Shown: positions 42,786 through 54,846, counted from the stretch's first letter. The stretch: DNA of 64,000 nt from Rhodocollybia butyracea (GCA_015501585.1 JADNRY010000130.1:109336-173335), one strand, 5' to 3'. Notes: a model not told the origin generated them from the letters alone. Numbers and translations are program-made.

Positions 42786-42855
42786 CGCCTACCACTGGAA
42801 CTAATATACATTCTTGCCTAAAGAATATCAACTTGAACTTGAAATACTTTGACCA

Positions 42856-43704
42856 TTGAACTCAAATAACTTGAACCCAGACATGGCTAGTAATGGTGCA
42901 ATACCGCCTCCCTTCCCAGATATCCCCGAAGACCAGAGATTCAATGGGGGAGTCAGACTAGCTTGGGCTCCAATCAAAAGAAAGATGAAGATTGCGCTCA
43001 AAGCTCAAGGTCTAATCGGGTACATAGATGGTACTATTTCCATCCCCCTTGTTATCCTGCTACCAGCAAATGTTCCTGTCACACCCGTACCTCCTACCCC
43101 AGTATACTCCACAAATCCATCCCAGGATGAGTGGATGTTCCATAATGACCGGGCTAGGGGAATGATTGAAGCGTATGTGTTGGATCTACCTTTGCTCATC
43201 CCTGATGTCGACAAGATGAATGCCATTGATTCCTTCTTCAAAACTTTCCAAGAGCTGCAAAGGGAAGCCATTGAAGGTGGAAATGATGTTACTGACAAAA
43301 TCTTCAAGAGTGTTGTTCTTGCTGCGTTCCCAACACCGTCAATGGATACTATCATCCAGAACATCACGGCAAATCCCATGACTTATCCTACCTCTGCATC
43401 GGTGATACAGCAGATTACCTACCAGTTTTCACATACAGAAACCTGTCCCAATGCTGCAGTATCAGGAAATCGCCTCCAGCAGGCAAATGCTGCTCTCCAG
43501 ACCAGGATAGAGCATCTCGAGCGCCAACTTGCTGCTGTCGCTGTGGGTGGATTGGGAACGAGGGGAAATGGGAATGGAAAGAAGTGTACAAATCCTAATT
43601 GCCTGAGGGAGGGGCATCTGGCAGAAGATTGCTTTAGGCAGGGTGGAGGTAAAGAAGGATGTGCCATCTTTGACCCAAGCTGCAAATACCGCAGTCTCCA
43701 CTAA
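42856..43704 (+). CDS. Copia-2 gag (left arm, frame intact)
   Basis: A frame of 282 residues starts MNSNNLNPDMASN, 83 bases after the LTR. Residues about 25-200 form the gag core (RFNGGVRLAWAPIKRKMKIA, DRARGMIEAYVLDL, QRLQQANAALQTRIEHLERQ coiled coil near 210-230). A zinc knuckle CTNPNCLREGHLAEDC follows (CX4CX4HX4C, an unusual first spacing). Gag would coat the element RNA. Its end overlaps the next frame by 62 bases in a different register, consistent with programmed frameshifting or a broken junction. The right-arm copy is broken by single-base losses. Confidence 0.8.
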   Translation: MNSNNLNPDMASNGAIPPPFPDIPEDQRFNGGVRLAWAPIKRKMKIALKAQGLIGYIDGTISIPLVILLPANVPVTPVPPTPVYSTNPSQDEWMFHNDRARGMIEAYVLDLPLLIPDVDKMNAIDSFFKTFQELQREAIEGGNDVTDKIFKSVVLAAFPTPSMDTIIQNITANPMTYPTSASVIQQITYQFSHTETCPNAAVSGNRLQQANAALQTRIEHLERQLAAVAVGGLGTRGNGNGKKCTNPNCLREGHLAEDCFRQGGGKEGCAIFDPSCKYRSLH

Positions 43705-45352
43705 CTCTTCCATTTCGGTAGGCAAATTAACCCAGCATTACGCCGGTTACAGCGCGTCCATGTTGATATTGGAACTGGAGAATGAGACATTCACTGACTC
43801 AGGAGCTTCAGACCATTTCTTCAGGAAAAGATTGGACTTCCTTACCTATACACCATGCTCACGCTTGAGCAGATCTTCTGAGGAGTCAACTACTCTGAAG
43901 ATTATCGGATATGGGAAGGCCAGAAAATTCTTCACACATGAAGGAAAGGTTATCACTATAACTTTCGAGGAAGCACTTCATTCACCTTCCATAACCTCAG
44001 ACCTCATATCAATCTCCAAACTGTGTGATAAGGGTATGACTGTCATGTTCAAGAAACAAACTGCAAAGTTTCATTCTGCAGGAACGCATATCTTGACTGG
44101 CTTCAGACATGGTGGCCTATACCGTTTGCAGGAGAAGGAGACATCGGCATTGGTGGTTAAGTCGAGAGCCCTGGATAAGCCAGTGGATATCGAGGGATGG
44201 CACCGCCAATTTGGTCACACTGGAGTTACGAGAATCCAAATTGCATTAGAGAAGAACTTGCTAAATGGCCTGAATGTACTTGGAGATCCAAATACTAAAC
44301 CACCTGAATGCAACCCATGCCACATTGGTCAGGCTAAGCGCAGACCGTTTGACAGTAAAACCGAGGTCAAATCGAGGATCCTGGAGAGAGTCCAGATTGA
44401 CCTCACTGGCCCAATGCATACTAGGGCATTAGGAGGGCTCTTCTACTCGATGCCTATAGTCGATGGCTGTTCCGCTATGACCAGGGATTACTACCTGATG
44501 AATAAAGAATCCTCATCTACCTTGGCCGCCTTGGAAAAATATAAGGCATTGGCAGAGAACAAGACTGGGCAGAAGATGCTGTATGTTTGTGTCAATGGAG
44601 GGAAAGAGTTTGGAAGTGAAGCGTGGATGAAGTGGGCTGAGGAGGATGGAATAAAGCTTGAAGTAACCCCGGCATATTTGTCAGCAGCAAATGGCATTGT
44701 AGAAAGAAAGCATGGCGTCACTTTTGACCATGTACATACTATTCTTTACAGAACCGGACTTCCCCCTTTCCTCTGGACTTACGCCTGTGCCTACGTTGTC
44801 TATACCGAAAATCTACTCCCGGCTGCGAGGACTGGCTACAAGATTCCAGCTGAACTCTGGTATAGGAAGAAAATGGATGTTGCTCACCTGCGGCCTTGGG
44901 GTGCTATTGCCTGGGGCACTATTGTCAATGGCAGTCCCGGTAAGCTCAATCCACGAGGATTCTCTGGCCAAATGGTTGGGTATGGAGAGCGAGGTGTGTA
45001 CTTGCTTTATTTGCCGACAGGCCAAATTGTCGCTAGCAGGGATGTTTCCTTCGACGAGAGAGTACAAGTTTCTTTGCCCTCAGTTGTGGGGGAGAGGGGA
45101 GATGAGAGTGACGGAGATGTTGAAGCGGAAAGTCAACATCTTGACGACACAACTGATGCCGGAAAAAACTCTAATATCCCTGAGCCCATGATCTCCAATG
45201 ACTTAAAGGTACCCAAATCACAGCCACTGCAAGTTCACCACTCCTCCCACAATAGAACACCGTCTGCAATTGCAAAAGCTAGCTACAAGTCCGAGAATAG
45301 GGAGAAGGAGAGCAGCAGAGCCCAGCTCGAGTGGGCAACAAACACAAGATGA
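43643..45352 (+). pseudogene. Copia-2 protease and integrase (left arm)
   Basis: The frame of 569 residues has the retropepsin site FTDSGASDHFF (residues about 52-62), then the zinc region HRQFGH ... CNPCHIGQAK and the integrase core. The first catalytic Asp is in VQIDLTGP and the Glu in NGIVERKHG. The second should be Asp before GGKEF but reads CVNGGKEF, so Asp is replaced by Asn. CGTGTCGAT to TGTGTCAAT, two CpG transitions, would explain Cys and Asn together. The integrase is therefore predicted inactive although the frame is open. It ends at 45352, before a damaged RT. Confidence 0.85.
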
Positions 45353-45367
45353 CCTCACACAAACTTC

Positions 45368-46054
45368 ATGACCCTTGCTGCTAACCTACCTTCCAAAGTT
45401 GATGAGATGTTTAATACAGCTCTCTTGGCAGTTGGACTTCCTCCAGTTCCAAAATCATACTCGAAAGCCATGGAAGACCCAACTCGTTGGATGCCAGCCA
45501 TCCAGAAGAAGGGAGAGATTTCTTTGAGGTCTTTGCCACTGTCTTACACTTCGATTCACTTCACATACTCATTGCTGTGTGGATCACCCTGGGTTATTTT
45601 ATCTGGCAGATTGACTTTGCCTCAGCCTATCTCAATGCCGACATGGAGGAAGAGATGTATATCAGACCTCCTGAAGGGTTTGAAGGTAGGGGTACCGGAC
45701 AGGTGATGAGAATGAAGAAGTTGTTATACGGATCCATGCAGGCCGGAAGGAACTGGTGGAAACTCCTCAATGCAACGTACAAAGACCTTGGATACCAGCA
45801 ATCTCAAGCTGACCAATGCGTTTGGACTAGGAGGACAGATATAGGCGAGACAATGACGGGTAGATATACAGATGATACTCTTGGTGGATCGTCGATGAAA
45901 GAGGAGATGGATAGGGCAAAGAGCGAGATCAGGAGTTGCTATCAAATCAAAGAGACCAATACGGTACACTTTGCTCTTGCTATGTGCTTGACTCATGACA
46001 GGGAATCTGGGATGGCAACTCTCTCGATGCCAGCCTATTGGGATCAGCTGTTTA
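45368..46054 (+). pseudogene. Copia-2 reverse transcriptase, internally deleted (left arm)
   Basis: Two overlapping frames cover this stretch. The first (45368 on) starts the RT region with SYSKAMEDPTRWMPA. The second (45487-46052) resumes at FEVFATVLHFDSLHILIAV, WQIDFASAYLNADMEEEMYI (first catalytic Asp) and the box GRYTDDTLGGSS (YTDD). About 60 residues that normally carry W.Y..K and KARLVAQG are missing between them, so the fingers domain is incomplete. A MITE at 46055 cuts the following thumb region. Confidence 0.85.
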
Positions 46055-46395
46055 CATCAGGAAAAGCTGTTTTTGCCTAGGTGACCCCAGAGTGGCCTAA
46101 AGTAAAGTAGGTGACCTATGAATCCTATGGCATCCTAGGAATTTGGGCTTGTCCCTTGCCAGTCAAGGCTCTTGAGGATTCCCTAGGGTATCCTAGGCAA
46201 ACCCATAGCAAGCCTAGGTTTGCCCAGGTTTGCCCAAGTGTTCTCCAGGTGTTCCCCAGGAGCACCTGGGCAAACCTGGGCAAACCTAGGCTTGCCTAGG
46301 GAATCCTCAAGAGCCTTGGCTGGCAAGGGACAAGCCCAAATTCTTTACTTTAGGCCACTCTGGGGTCACCTAGGCAAAAACGGCTTTTCCTGATG
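46055..46395. mobile_element. CATCAGG foldback MITE, copy 2 (341 bp)
   Basis: It is flanked by TA (46053-46054 and 46396-46397). Removing it with one TA restores the RT reading from SMPAYWDQLF to TRFGLQDLKPKATP. The hairpin arms carry CCTAGGTGACCCCAGAGTGG. It is shorter than copy 1 because one arm lost the block around ATCCTATGGCATCC. Confidence 0.9.
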
Positions 46396-47202
46396 TACCA
46401 GGTTTGGCCTCCAGGATCTGAAGCCCAAAGCCACGCCTTATCTGCCTGGACTGAAGCTAACCAAGGATCAATCTCCCAAGACCAAAGCGGAACAATTCTT
46501 CATGAAGGACAAGCTGTATGGGGAGCTTCTTGGTGGGATTCAGTTTGGCCAAGGGGCATGCCACCCTGACTTTGCTTTCGAGACGAATGATCTAGCACAG
46601 TTTGCACAGGATCCCGGCGCAGCTCATTGGAATGGTCTTATTCACCTCTGCTGATACATCATTGGGTCCAAGGAACAAGGAATTGTGTTCAAGAAGTCAG
46701 AATTAGGTCCAATTACTCCAAAGGCCTACTGCGACGCAAATCATGCTGCATGTACTGATACTTGTTGGTCAGTAACAGGAGTTCTCACTATGCTCGCTGG
46801 AGGTCCTGTCTTCTGGATGTCGAAGCGGCAGAATGTTGTTGCTCTATCCACAACAGAATCAGAGTATATCGCGTATGGAGAGGGGGCTCAGCAAGCAAAG
46901 TGGGTACACAACTTCATGTCCAAGATTGGATATCCTTCACCCCTTCCCTCTCAACTCCATGCCGACAATAAGAGCGCCATTGCAATCTCAGAAAATCCGA
47001 AATTTCATCAGCGTGTTAAGCATATTGACATTCGCTTTCATTTTCTTTGAGACTTGGTTGAAGCTGGGGAGATAAAGATCAGCTATGTCCCCTCTGAGGA
47101 CAATCTGGCGGACATCCTTACAAAGCCTTTGGGGGCCACGCTCCATCGTCGCATAGTTGGTCTATTGGGAATGGGGGATGGCAATGGGTGGAACTAGGGG
47201 AG
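46396..47202 (+). pseudogene. Copia-2 RT end and RNase H (left arm)
   Basis: Follows the MITE with LQDLKPKATPYLPGLK, then a stop near 46654. The RNase H frame comes next (46685-47050): AYCDANHAACTDTCWSVTG, FWMSKRQNVVALSTTESEYI, LHADNKSAIAISENP and RVKHIDIRFHFL. A TGA after FHFL (47048-47050) precedes the final DNLADILTKPLG region, readable up to 47150. The polypurine tract ends at 47202. Confidence 0.8.
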
Positions 47203-47336
47203 TGTCAAAAGGGGAGCTACACGCCAAGGAGTTCCCCTCCCCCCCCTGCCTTTGCTTCCGGGTCAGATGGGACATGTTTAGGTGTAAGGAGGTTTATCCC
47301 TCAGGGGGATCCGATGTTTTTCCTTTGCTTATTTTG

Positions 47337-48037
47337 CTATCTGTAGTCTATCTGTACCCTTGATGTAACCTATCTGTGGCCTATTTGTAGCCTTTGAGTA
47401 GCCTATCTGTAGACCATCCATAGCCTATTTGTAGCCTTGGTGCTGCCTCCTTGTAATCTATCTCTAGTCTATCTGTAGCTTATCTGTACCATTGATGTAG
47501 CCTATATATCTGTAGCCCAGAGTGACCATCCATAGTCTAATTGTACCCTTGGTGTTACCCTGTAATCTATCTGTAGCCTATCTATACTCTATTTCTAGCC
47601 TTGGCGTAGCCTATCTACTGCATATTTGTAGCCTTGGAGTAGCTTACCTGTATCCCTTCCATAGCCTATCTGTACCCCTGGTGTTGTCTACTTGTAATCT
47701 ATCTGCAGCCTATCTGTAGCCTTCATGTAGCCTATCCATACCCTACTTGTAGCCTTAGTGTTGCCTATCTGTAGCCTTGGAGTAGTCTATTTGTAGCCTA
47801 GGCATTGCCTATGTTAGGTTTGGTTTAGCGCCCTGGTAATGCCTCCTTGTAATCTATCCTGTAGCCTATCTATAGTCTATTTGGACCCTTGGTGTTGCCT
47901 ACTTGTATCATGGAACTAGACAATTATATCTGGGAATGGGCATTTAAATCCACCATCAGAGTTAGATGCCCCTTCCCTCACATTATGGTGAATTTCTTTC
48001 ATAATGCATATTACATGTGTTGCTTTCAACATTAGAG
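47337..48037. repeat. Inner left arm of the palindrome (minisatellite A and unique part)
   Basis: Pairs with 48465-49166. The first 570 bp are minisatellite A reading TGTAGCCTATCTGTA. The last 120 bp (from about 47916) are non-satellite, with ACATGTAATATGCATTATG in the mirror copy. No gene is supported; the 65-residue frame found in both arms is satellite translation. Confidence 0.85.
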
Positions 48038-48464
48038 AGCTTCTTTGTGAACAAAATGCTCATATATGTCTTGGTCAGGCTTGAAAACATGCCAGTGTAC
48101 AAATTGAGACATACACAGGATTTGACCTACTAGGCCCAGATTCAGTTGTGCAGCAGATGGAAACTGGGGATGAAGGAGATAGAAGTCATGTGTGCAACAG
48201 GTGCATACATATCAAAATATTTGACTGCAGGAACCTGAGAAAACCCTTGAGCAACAAGATGAGCCTTTACCACATTTTCCACCACATCTTTTCTGCCTTG
48301 AAAATATATTCAAGACTACAAAGAGGGTACAGATAGTCAATGAATAGACTATGGATAGGCCAACAAACTGGCTAGGGCTTGGGCCTTACTTTCAGGAGGC
48401 CCTGGCCCGCTAAAGCCTGGCCTGGCCTGTGGGCTTGAGGCCCAGCCCAGCCCCGAAAGAAGCT
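48038..48464. other. Palindrome spacer
   Basis: About 430 bp without an inverted partner. A 62-codon frame (48148-48336) is not recognised. The right end (48370-48460) is GC-rich GGCCTGGCCTGG-type sequence reminiscent of the subterminal parts of the hAT-like MITE at 6343. It would be the loop if the palindrome formed a hairpin. Confidence 0.6.
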
Positions 48465-49166
48465 CTCTAATGTTGAAAGCAACACATGTAATATGCATTA
48501 TGAAAGAAATTCACCATAATGTGAGGGAAGGGGCATCTAACTCTGATGGTGGATTTAAATGCCCATTCCCAGATATAATTGTCTAGTTCCATGATACAAG
48601 TAGGCAACACCAAGGGTCCAAATAGACTATAGATAGGCTACAGGATAGATTACAAGGAGGCATTACCAGGGCGCTAAACCAAACCTAACATAGGCAATGC
48701 CTAGGCTACAAATAGACTACTCCAAGGCTACAGATAGGCAACACTAAGGCTACAAGTAGGGTATGGATAGGCTACATGAAGGCTACAGATAGGCTGCAGA
48801 TAGATTACAAGTAGACAACACCAGGGGTACAGATAGGCTATGGAAGGGATACAGGTAAGCTACTCCAAGGCTACAAATATGCAGTAGATAGGCTACGCCA
48901 AGGCTAGAAATAGAGTATAGATAGGCTACAGATAGATTACAGGGTAACACCAAGGGTACAATTAGACTATGGATGGTCACTCTGGGGCTACAGATATATA
49001 GGCTACATCAACGGTACAGATAAGCTACAGATAGACTAGAGATAGATTACAAGGAGGCAGCACCAAGGCTACAAATAGGCTATGGATGGTCTACAGATAG
49101 GCTACTCAAAGGCTACAAATAGGCCACAGATAGGTTACATCAAGGGTACAGATAGACTACAGATAG

Positions 49167-50029
49167 ATTACAAGGAGGCAACACCAAGGCTATAAATGTT
49201 GGATTAGGATTTGTCATTACAAGCTTGTAATCTAACATAGGTATAAAGCTGTAGTCAGCAGATGCTTCTGCATCTGTTTGTCTCTCTTCTGACTGTCATG
49301 GAGTTGTATCCTCAGAGTAGGTTATCTTTAGACCATCCATAGCCCATTTGATATACTTGCAAGTACCTGCCGGCATCCTGGAGTTGTGGAAATCTTTAAT
49401 TTGTACCCCTGGTGTTACCTACTTGCCATCCATCTGTAGCATATCTATAGCCTATCTGTACCCTTAATGTAACCTATCTGTAGCCCATCCATATCTATAG
49501 TCTATTTGTAACCTTGGTGTAACCTATCTGTTGCCTATTTGTAGCCTTGGAGTAGCCTATCTGTACCCTAGTGTTGCCTACTTGTAATCTATCTGTAGCC
49601 TGTTTGTACCCTTGATGTGACCGATCTGTAGCCTATCTGCAGACCATTCATAGCCTATTTGTATCCCTGGTTTTGCCTACTAGACTATCTGTAGCCTATC
49701 TGTACCCTTGATGTAACCTATCTGTAGCCTATTTGTATGCTCAGAGTACTGTATAATTATGACTGGATGCTCCCATAATGTGTAACAGGACCCCCAAGCA
49801 TGGGGATTTTGCAATGCGTAACACATAACAGGAGGCTCCAAGCATTGAAACATCGCAAATCTTGCTGCCGGGCCTTTGGCCCGCTTATTCATTTACACAT
49901 ATAGCGCTATGGTTGATGCATAATGGTGGCCTCTGAGCATAATGCTCAAGAAAAACAATGCATAACACCTTGACCCCTGCAAGTGTATCATAGAGTAGCC
50001 TATCTGTAGCCTGTCCATATCTATAGTCT
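49167..50029. other. Right-arm-only segment: satellite and dispersed repeats
   Basis: Has no partner in the left arm. It contains minisatellite A pieces. A possible short LTR-like sequence starts TGTTGGATTAGG near 49199. A dispersed repeat at about 49745-49905 (GGACCCCCAAGCATGGGG region) recurs inverted at 61765-61918. No gene is seen. Confidence 0.6.
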
Positions 50030-50150
50030 TGTAACACCTCTGCCTCTCCATAATCACCACTAACTGTATCTCACAGTACGTAACTCAGTGGTAACAATGA
50101 TAAATTAATAGAGACTATAGAGCGAGCCTTTCTGTTTGTTAAAACCGCTA
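50030..50150 (-). repeat. End of the gag-only family LTR, right arm
   Basis: On the minus strand it reads TAGCGGTTTTAACAAACAG...GAGGTGTTACA, matching the last 120 bp of the LTR at 19225-19348 at lower identity. It continues the LTR fragment found on the other side of copia-2. Confidence 0.8.
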
Positions 50151-50511
50151 TGTGGAACATGAGCCTCAGAAGTATACAAATGGCTCGTATTGCAAGTAAT
50201 TACCTGTGGAACTTAGTAAGTACAAGCTACATATAAATAAATCAACATACCCTCAGAAGTATACAAATGACTGAGGGACAAAGGACAACTTGTCCTCTAT
50301 ATAACTAACTACATGAGACTGCCAAGTCAATACTAGGCACTTGGATAAATGAAGAGGAGGGATAAACAAAATAAGCAAAGGAAAAACATCGGATCCCCCT
50401 GAGGGATAAACCTCCTTACACCTAAACATGTCCCATCTGACCCGGAAGCAAAGGCAGGGGGGGGGAGGGGAACTCCTTGGCGTGTAGCTCCCCTTTTGAC
50501 ACTCCCCTAGT

Positions 50512-51308
50512 TCCACCCATTGCCATCCCCCATTCCCAATAGACCAACTATGCGACGATGGAGCGTGGCCCCCAAAGGCTTTGTAAGGATGTCCGCCAGA
50601 TTGTCCTCAGAGGGGACATAGCTGATCTTTATCTCCCCAGCTTCAACCAAGTCTCAAAGAAAATGAAAGCGAATGTCAATATGCTTAACACGCTGATGAA
50701 ATTTCGGATTTTCTGAGATTGCAATGGCGCTCTTATTGTCGGCATGGAGTTGAGAGGGAAGGGGTGAAGGATATCCAATCTTGGACATGAAGTTGTGTAC
50801 CCACTTTGCTTGCTGAGCCCCCTCTCCATACGCGATATACTCTGATTCTGTTGTGGATAGAGCAACAACATTCTGCCGCTTCGACATCCAGAAGACAGGA
50901 CCTCCAGCGAGCATAGTGAGAACTCCTGTTACTGACCAACAAGTATCAGTACATGCAGCATGATTTGCGTCGCAGTAGGCCTTTGGAGTAATTGGACCTA
51001 ATTCTGACTTCTTGAACACAATTCCTTGTTCCTTGGACCCAATGATGTATCAGCAGAGGTGAATAAGACCATTCCAATGAGCTGCGCCGGGATCCTGTGC
51101 AAACTGTGCTAGATCATTCGTCTCGAAAGCAAAGTCAGGGTGGCATGCCCCTTGGCCAAACTGAATCCCACCAAGAAGCTCCCCATACAGCTTGTCCTTC
51201 ATGAAGAATTGTTCCGCTTTGGTCTTGGGAGATTGATCCTTGGTTAGCTTCAGTCCAGGCAGATAAGGCGTGGCTTTGGGCTTCAGATCCTGGAGGCCAA
51301 ACCTGGTA
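50512..51308 (-). pseudogene. Copia-2 RNase H and RT end (right arm)
   Basis: Same content as 46396-47202: RNase H frame 50654-51019 with AYCDANHAAC, ALSTTESEYI and RVKHIDIRFH, plus the same TGA before the C-terminal DNLADILTKPLG region. Confidence 0.8.
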
Positions 51309-51649
51309 CATCAGGAAAAGCCGTTTTTGCCTAGGTGACCCCAGAGTGGCCTAAAGTAAAGAATTTGGGCTTGTCCCTTGCCAGCCAAGGCTCTTGAGGA
51401 TTCCCTAGGCAAGCCTAGGTTTGCCCAGGTTTGCCCAGGTGCTCCTGGGGAACACCTGGAGAACACTTGGGCAAACCTGGGCAAACCTAGGCTTGCTATG
51501 GGTTTGCCTAGGATACCCTAGGGAATCCTCAAGAGCCTTGACTGGCAAGGGACAAGCCCAAATTCCTAGGATGCCATAGGATTCATAGGTCACCTACTTT
51601 ACTTTAGGCCACTCTGGGGTCACCTAGGCAAAAACAGCTTTTCCTGATG
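51309..51649. mobile_element. CATCAGG foldback MITE, copy 3 (right arm)
   Basis: Mirror of 46055-46395 with TA on both sides (51307-51308 and 51650-51651). It is the same insertion event, duplicated with the arm. Confidence 0.9.
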
Positions 51650-51651
51650 TA

Positions 51652-52336
51652 AACAGCTGATCCCAATAGGCTGGCATCGAGAGAGTTGCCATCCCAGATT
51701 CCCTGTCATGAGTCAAGCACATAGCAAGAGCAAAGTGTACCGTATTGGTCTCTTTGATTTGATAGCAACTCCTGATCTCGCTCTTTGCCCTATCCATCTC
51801 CTCTTTCATCGACGATCCACCAAGAGTATCATCTGTATATCTACCCGTCATTGTCTCGCCTATATCTGTCCTCCTAGTCCAAACGCATTGGTCAGCTTGA
51901 GATTGCTGGTATCCAAGGTCTTTGTACGTTGCATTGAGGAGTTTCCACCAGTTCCTTCCGGCCTGCATGGATCCGTATAACAACTTCTTCATTCTCATCA
52001 CCTGTCCGGTACCCCTACCTTCAAACCCTTCAGGAGGTCTGATATACATCTCTTCCTCCATGTCGGCATTGAGATAGGCTGAGGCAAAGTCAATCTGCCA
52101 GATAAAATAACCCAGGGTGATCCACACAGCAATGAGTATGTGAAGTGAATCGAAGTGTAAGACAGTGGCAAAGACCTCAAAGAAATCTCTCCCTTCTTCT
52201 GGATGGCTGGCATCCAACGAGTTGGGTCTTCCATGGCTTTCGAGTATGATTTTGGAACTGGAGGAAGTCCAACTGCCAAGAGAGCTGTATTAAACATCTC
52301 ATCAACTTTGGAAGGTAGGTTAGCAGCAAGGGTCAT
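51652..52336 (-). pseudogene. Copia-2 reverse transcriptase (right arm)
   Basis: Mirror of 45368-46054. It has the same internal deletion before FEVFATVLHFDS and the same YTDD box. Confidence 0.85.
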
Positions 52337-52351
52337 GAAGTTTGTGTGAGG

Positions 52352-54062
52352 TCATCTTGTGTTTGTTGCCCACTCGAGCTGGGCTCTGCTGCTCTCCTTC
52401 TCCCTATTCTCGGACTTGTAGCTAGCTTTTGCAATTGCAGACGGTGTTCTATTGTGGGAGGAGTGGTGAACTTGCAGTGGCTGTGATTTGGGTACCTTTA
52501 AGTCATTGGAGATCATGGGCTCAGGGATATTAGAGTTTTTTTCCGGCATCAGTTGTGTCGTCAAGATGTTGACTTTCCGCTTCAACATCTCCGTCACTCT
52601 CATCTCCCCTCTCCCCCACAACTGAGGGCAAAGAAACTTGTACTCTCTCGTCGAAGGAAACATCCCTGCTAGCGACAATTTGGCCTGTCGGCAAATAAAG
52701 CAAGTACACACCTCGCTCTCCATACCCAACCATTTGGCCAGAGAATCCTCGTGGATTGAGCTTACCGGGACTGCCATTGACAATAGTGCCCCAGGCAATA
52801 GCACCCCAAGGCCGCAGGTGAGCAACATCCATTTTCTTCCTATACCAGAGTTCAGCTGGAATCTTGTAGCCAGTCCTCGCAGCCGGGAGTAGATTTTCGG
52901 TATAGACAACGTAGGCACAGGCGTAAGTCCAGAGGAAAGGGGGAAGTCCGGTTCTGTAAAGAATAGTATGTACATGGTCAAAAGTGACGCCATGCTTTCT
53001 TTCTACAATGCCATTTGCTGCTGACAAATATGCCGGGGTTACTTCAAGCTTTATTCCATCCTCCTCAGCCCACTTCATCCACGCTTCACTTCCAAACTCT
53101 TTCCCTCCATTGACACAAACATACAGCATCTTCTGCCCAGTCTTGTTCTCTGCCAATGCCTTATATTTTTCCAAGGCGGCCAAGGTAGATGAGGATTCTT
53201 TATTCATCAGGTAGTAATCCCTGGTCATAGCGGAACAGCCATCGACTATAGGCATCGAGTAGAAGAGCCCTCCTAATGCCCTAGTATGCATTGGGCCAGT
53301 GAGGTCAATCTGGACTCTCTCCAGGATCCTCGATTTGACCTCGGTTTTACTGTCAAACGGTCTGCGCTTAGCCTGACCAATGTGGCATGGGTTGCATTCA
53401 GGTGGTTTAGTATTTGGATCTCCAAGTACATTCAGGCCATTTAGCAAGTTCTTCTCTAATGCAATTTGGATTCTCGTAACTCCAGTGTGACCAAATTGGC
53501 GGTGCCATCCCTCGATATCCACTGGCTTATCCAGGGCTCTCGACTTAACCACCAATGCCGATGTCTCCTTCTCCTGCAAACGGTATAGGCCACCATGTCT
53601 GAAGCCAGTCAAGATATGCGTTCCTGCAGAATGAAACTTTGCAGTTTGTTTCTTGAACATGACAGTCATACCCTTATCACACAGTTTGGAGATTGATATG
53701 AGGTCTGAGGTTATGGAAGGTGAATGAAGTGCTTCCTCGAAAGTTATAGTGATAACCTTTCCTTCATGTGTGAAGAATTTTCTGGCCTTCCCATATCCGA
53801 TAATCTTCAGAGTAGTTGACTCCTCAGAAGATCTGCTCAAGCGTGAGCATGGTGTATAGGTAAGGAAGTCCAATCTTTTCCTGAAGAAATGGTCTGAAGC
53901 TCCTGAGTCAGTGAATGTCTCATTCTCCAGTTCCAATATCAACATGGACGCGCTGTAACCGGCGTAATGCTGGGTTAATTTGCCTACCGAAATGGAAGAG
54001 TTAGTGGAGACTGCGGTATTTGCAGCTTGGGTCAAAGATGGCACATCCTTCTTTACCTCCAC
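52352..54062 (-). pseudogene. Copia-2 protease and integrase (right arm)
   Basis: Mirror of 43643-45352, with the same DSGASDHFF site and the same VNGGKEF replacement of the second catalytic Asp. An extra A in a run near 52540 truncates the frame to 510 residues (KNSNIPE becomes KKL), so the two arms differ here by a homopolymer length. Confidence 0.85.
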
Positions 54063-54846
54063 CCTGCCTAAAGCAATCTTCTGCCAGATGCCCCTCCCTC
54101 AGGCAATTAGGATTTGTACACTTCTTTCCATTCCCATTTCCCCTCGTTCCCAATCCACCCACAGCGACAGCAGCAAGTTGGCGCTCGAGATGCTCTATCC
54201 TGGTCTGGAGAGCAGCATTTGCCTGCTGGAGGCGATTTCCTGATACTGCAGCATTGGGACAGGTTTCTGTATGTGAAAACTGGTAGGTAATCTGCTGTAT
54301 CACCGATGCAGAGGTAGGATAAGTCATGGGATTTGCCGTGATGTTCTGGATGATAGTATCCATGACGGTGTTGGGAACGCAGCAAGAACAACACTCTTGA
54401 AGATTTTGTCAGTAACATCATTTCCACCTTCAATGGCTTCCCTTTGCAGCTCTTGGAAAGTTTTGAAGAAGGAATCAATGGCATTCATCTTGTCGACATC
54501 AGGGATGAGCAAAGGTAGATCCAACACATACGCTTCAATCATTCCCCTAGCCCGGTCATTATGGAACATCCACTCATCCTGGGATGGATTTGTGGAGTAT
54601 ACTGGGGTAGGAGGTACGGGTGTGACAGGAACATTTGCTGGTAGCAGGATAACAAGGGGGATGGAAATAGTACCATCTATGTACCCGATTAGACCTTGAG
54701 CTTTGAGCGCAATCTTCATCTTTCTTTTGATTGGAGCCCAAGCTAGTCTGACTCCCCCATTGAACTCTGGTCTTTGGGGATATCTGGAAGGGAGGCGGTA
54801 TTGCACCATTACTAGCCATGTCTGGGTTCAAGTTATTTGAGTTCAA
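54001..54846 (-). pseudogene. Copia-2 gag (right arm, frameshifted)
   Basis: Mirror of 42856-43704. Single-base losses relative to the left copy, near 54363, 54766 and 54789, break the 282-residue frame into pieces. The zinc knuckle CTNPNCLREGHLAEDC is retained. The losses could be true decay or sequencing errors at short runs. Confidence 0.8.

Larger units (their letters stand above)
42388..47336 (+). mobile_element. Ty1/copia element 2, left arm, 3' truncated
   Basis: The 5' LTR is 42388-42773 (386 bp, TGTCAAAAGG...TTCCACA). The PBS GGTTATGGGCCC is at 42774-42785. Gag, protease-integrase, RT and RNase H follow, then the polypurine tract AACTAGGGGAG and the first 134 bp of the 3' LTR (47203-47336). 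The LTR then stops abruptly at minisatellite. TAGCG (42383-42387) is the left target duplication; the other copy survives in the right arm. Confidence 0.92.

Noticed and set aside
42856..43704. Copia-2 as a live element because gag and the 569-codon frame are open
   Set aside because: The integrase lacks the second catalytic Asp, the RT has an internal deletion and a MITE, and the left copy has a truncated 3' LTR.
47337..49166. A separate second palindrome nested in the large one
   Set aside because: The 1,200-bp right-arm-only segment shifts the register; one palindrome with a left-arm deletion is the simpler reading.
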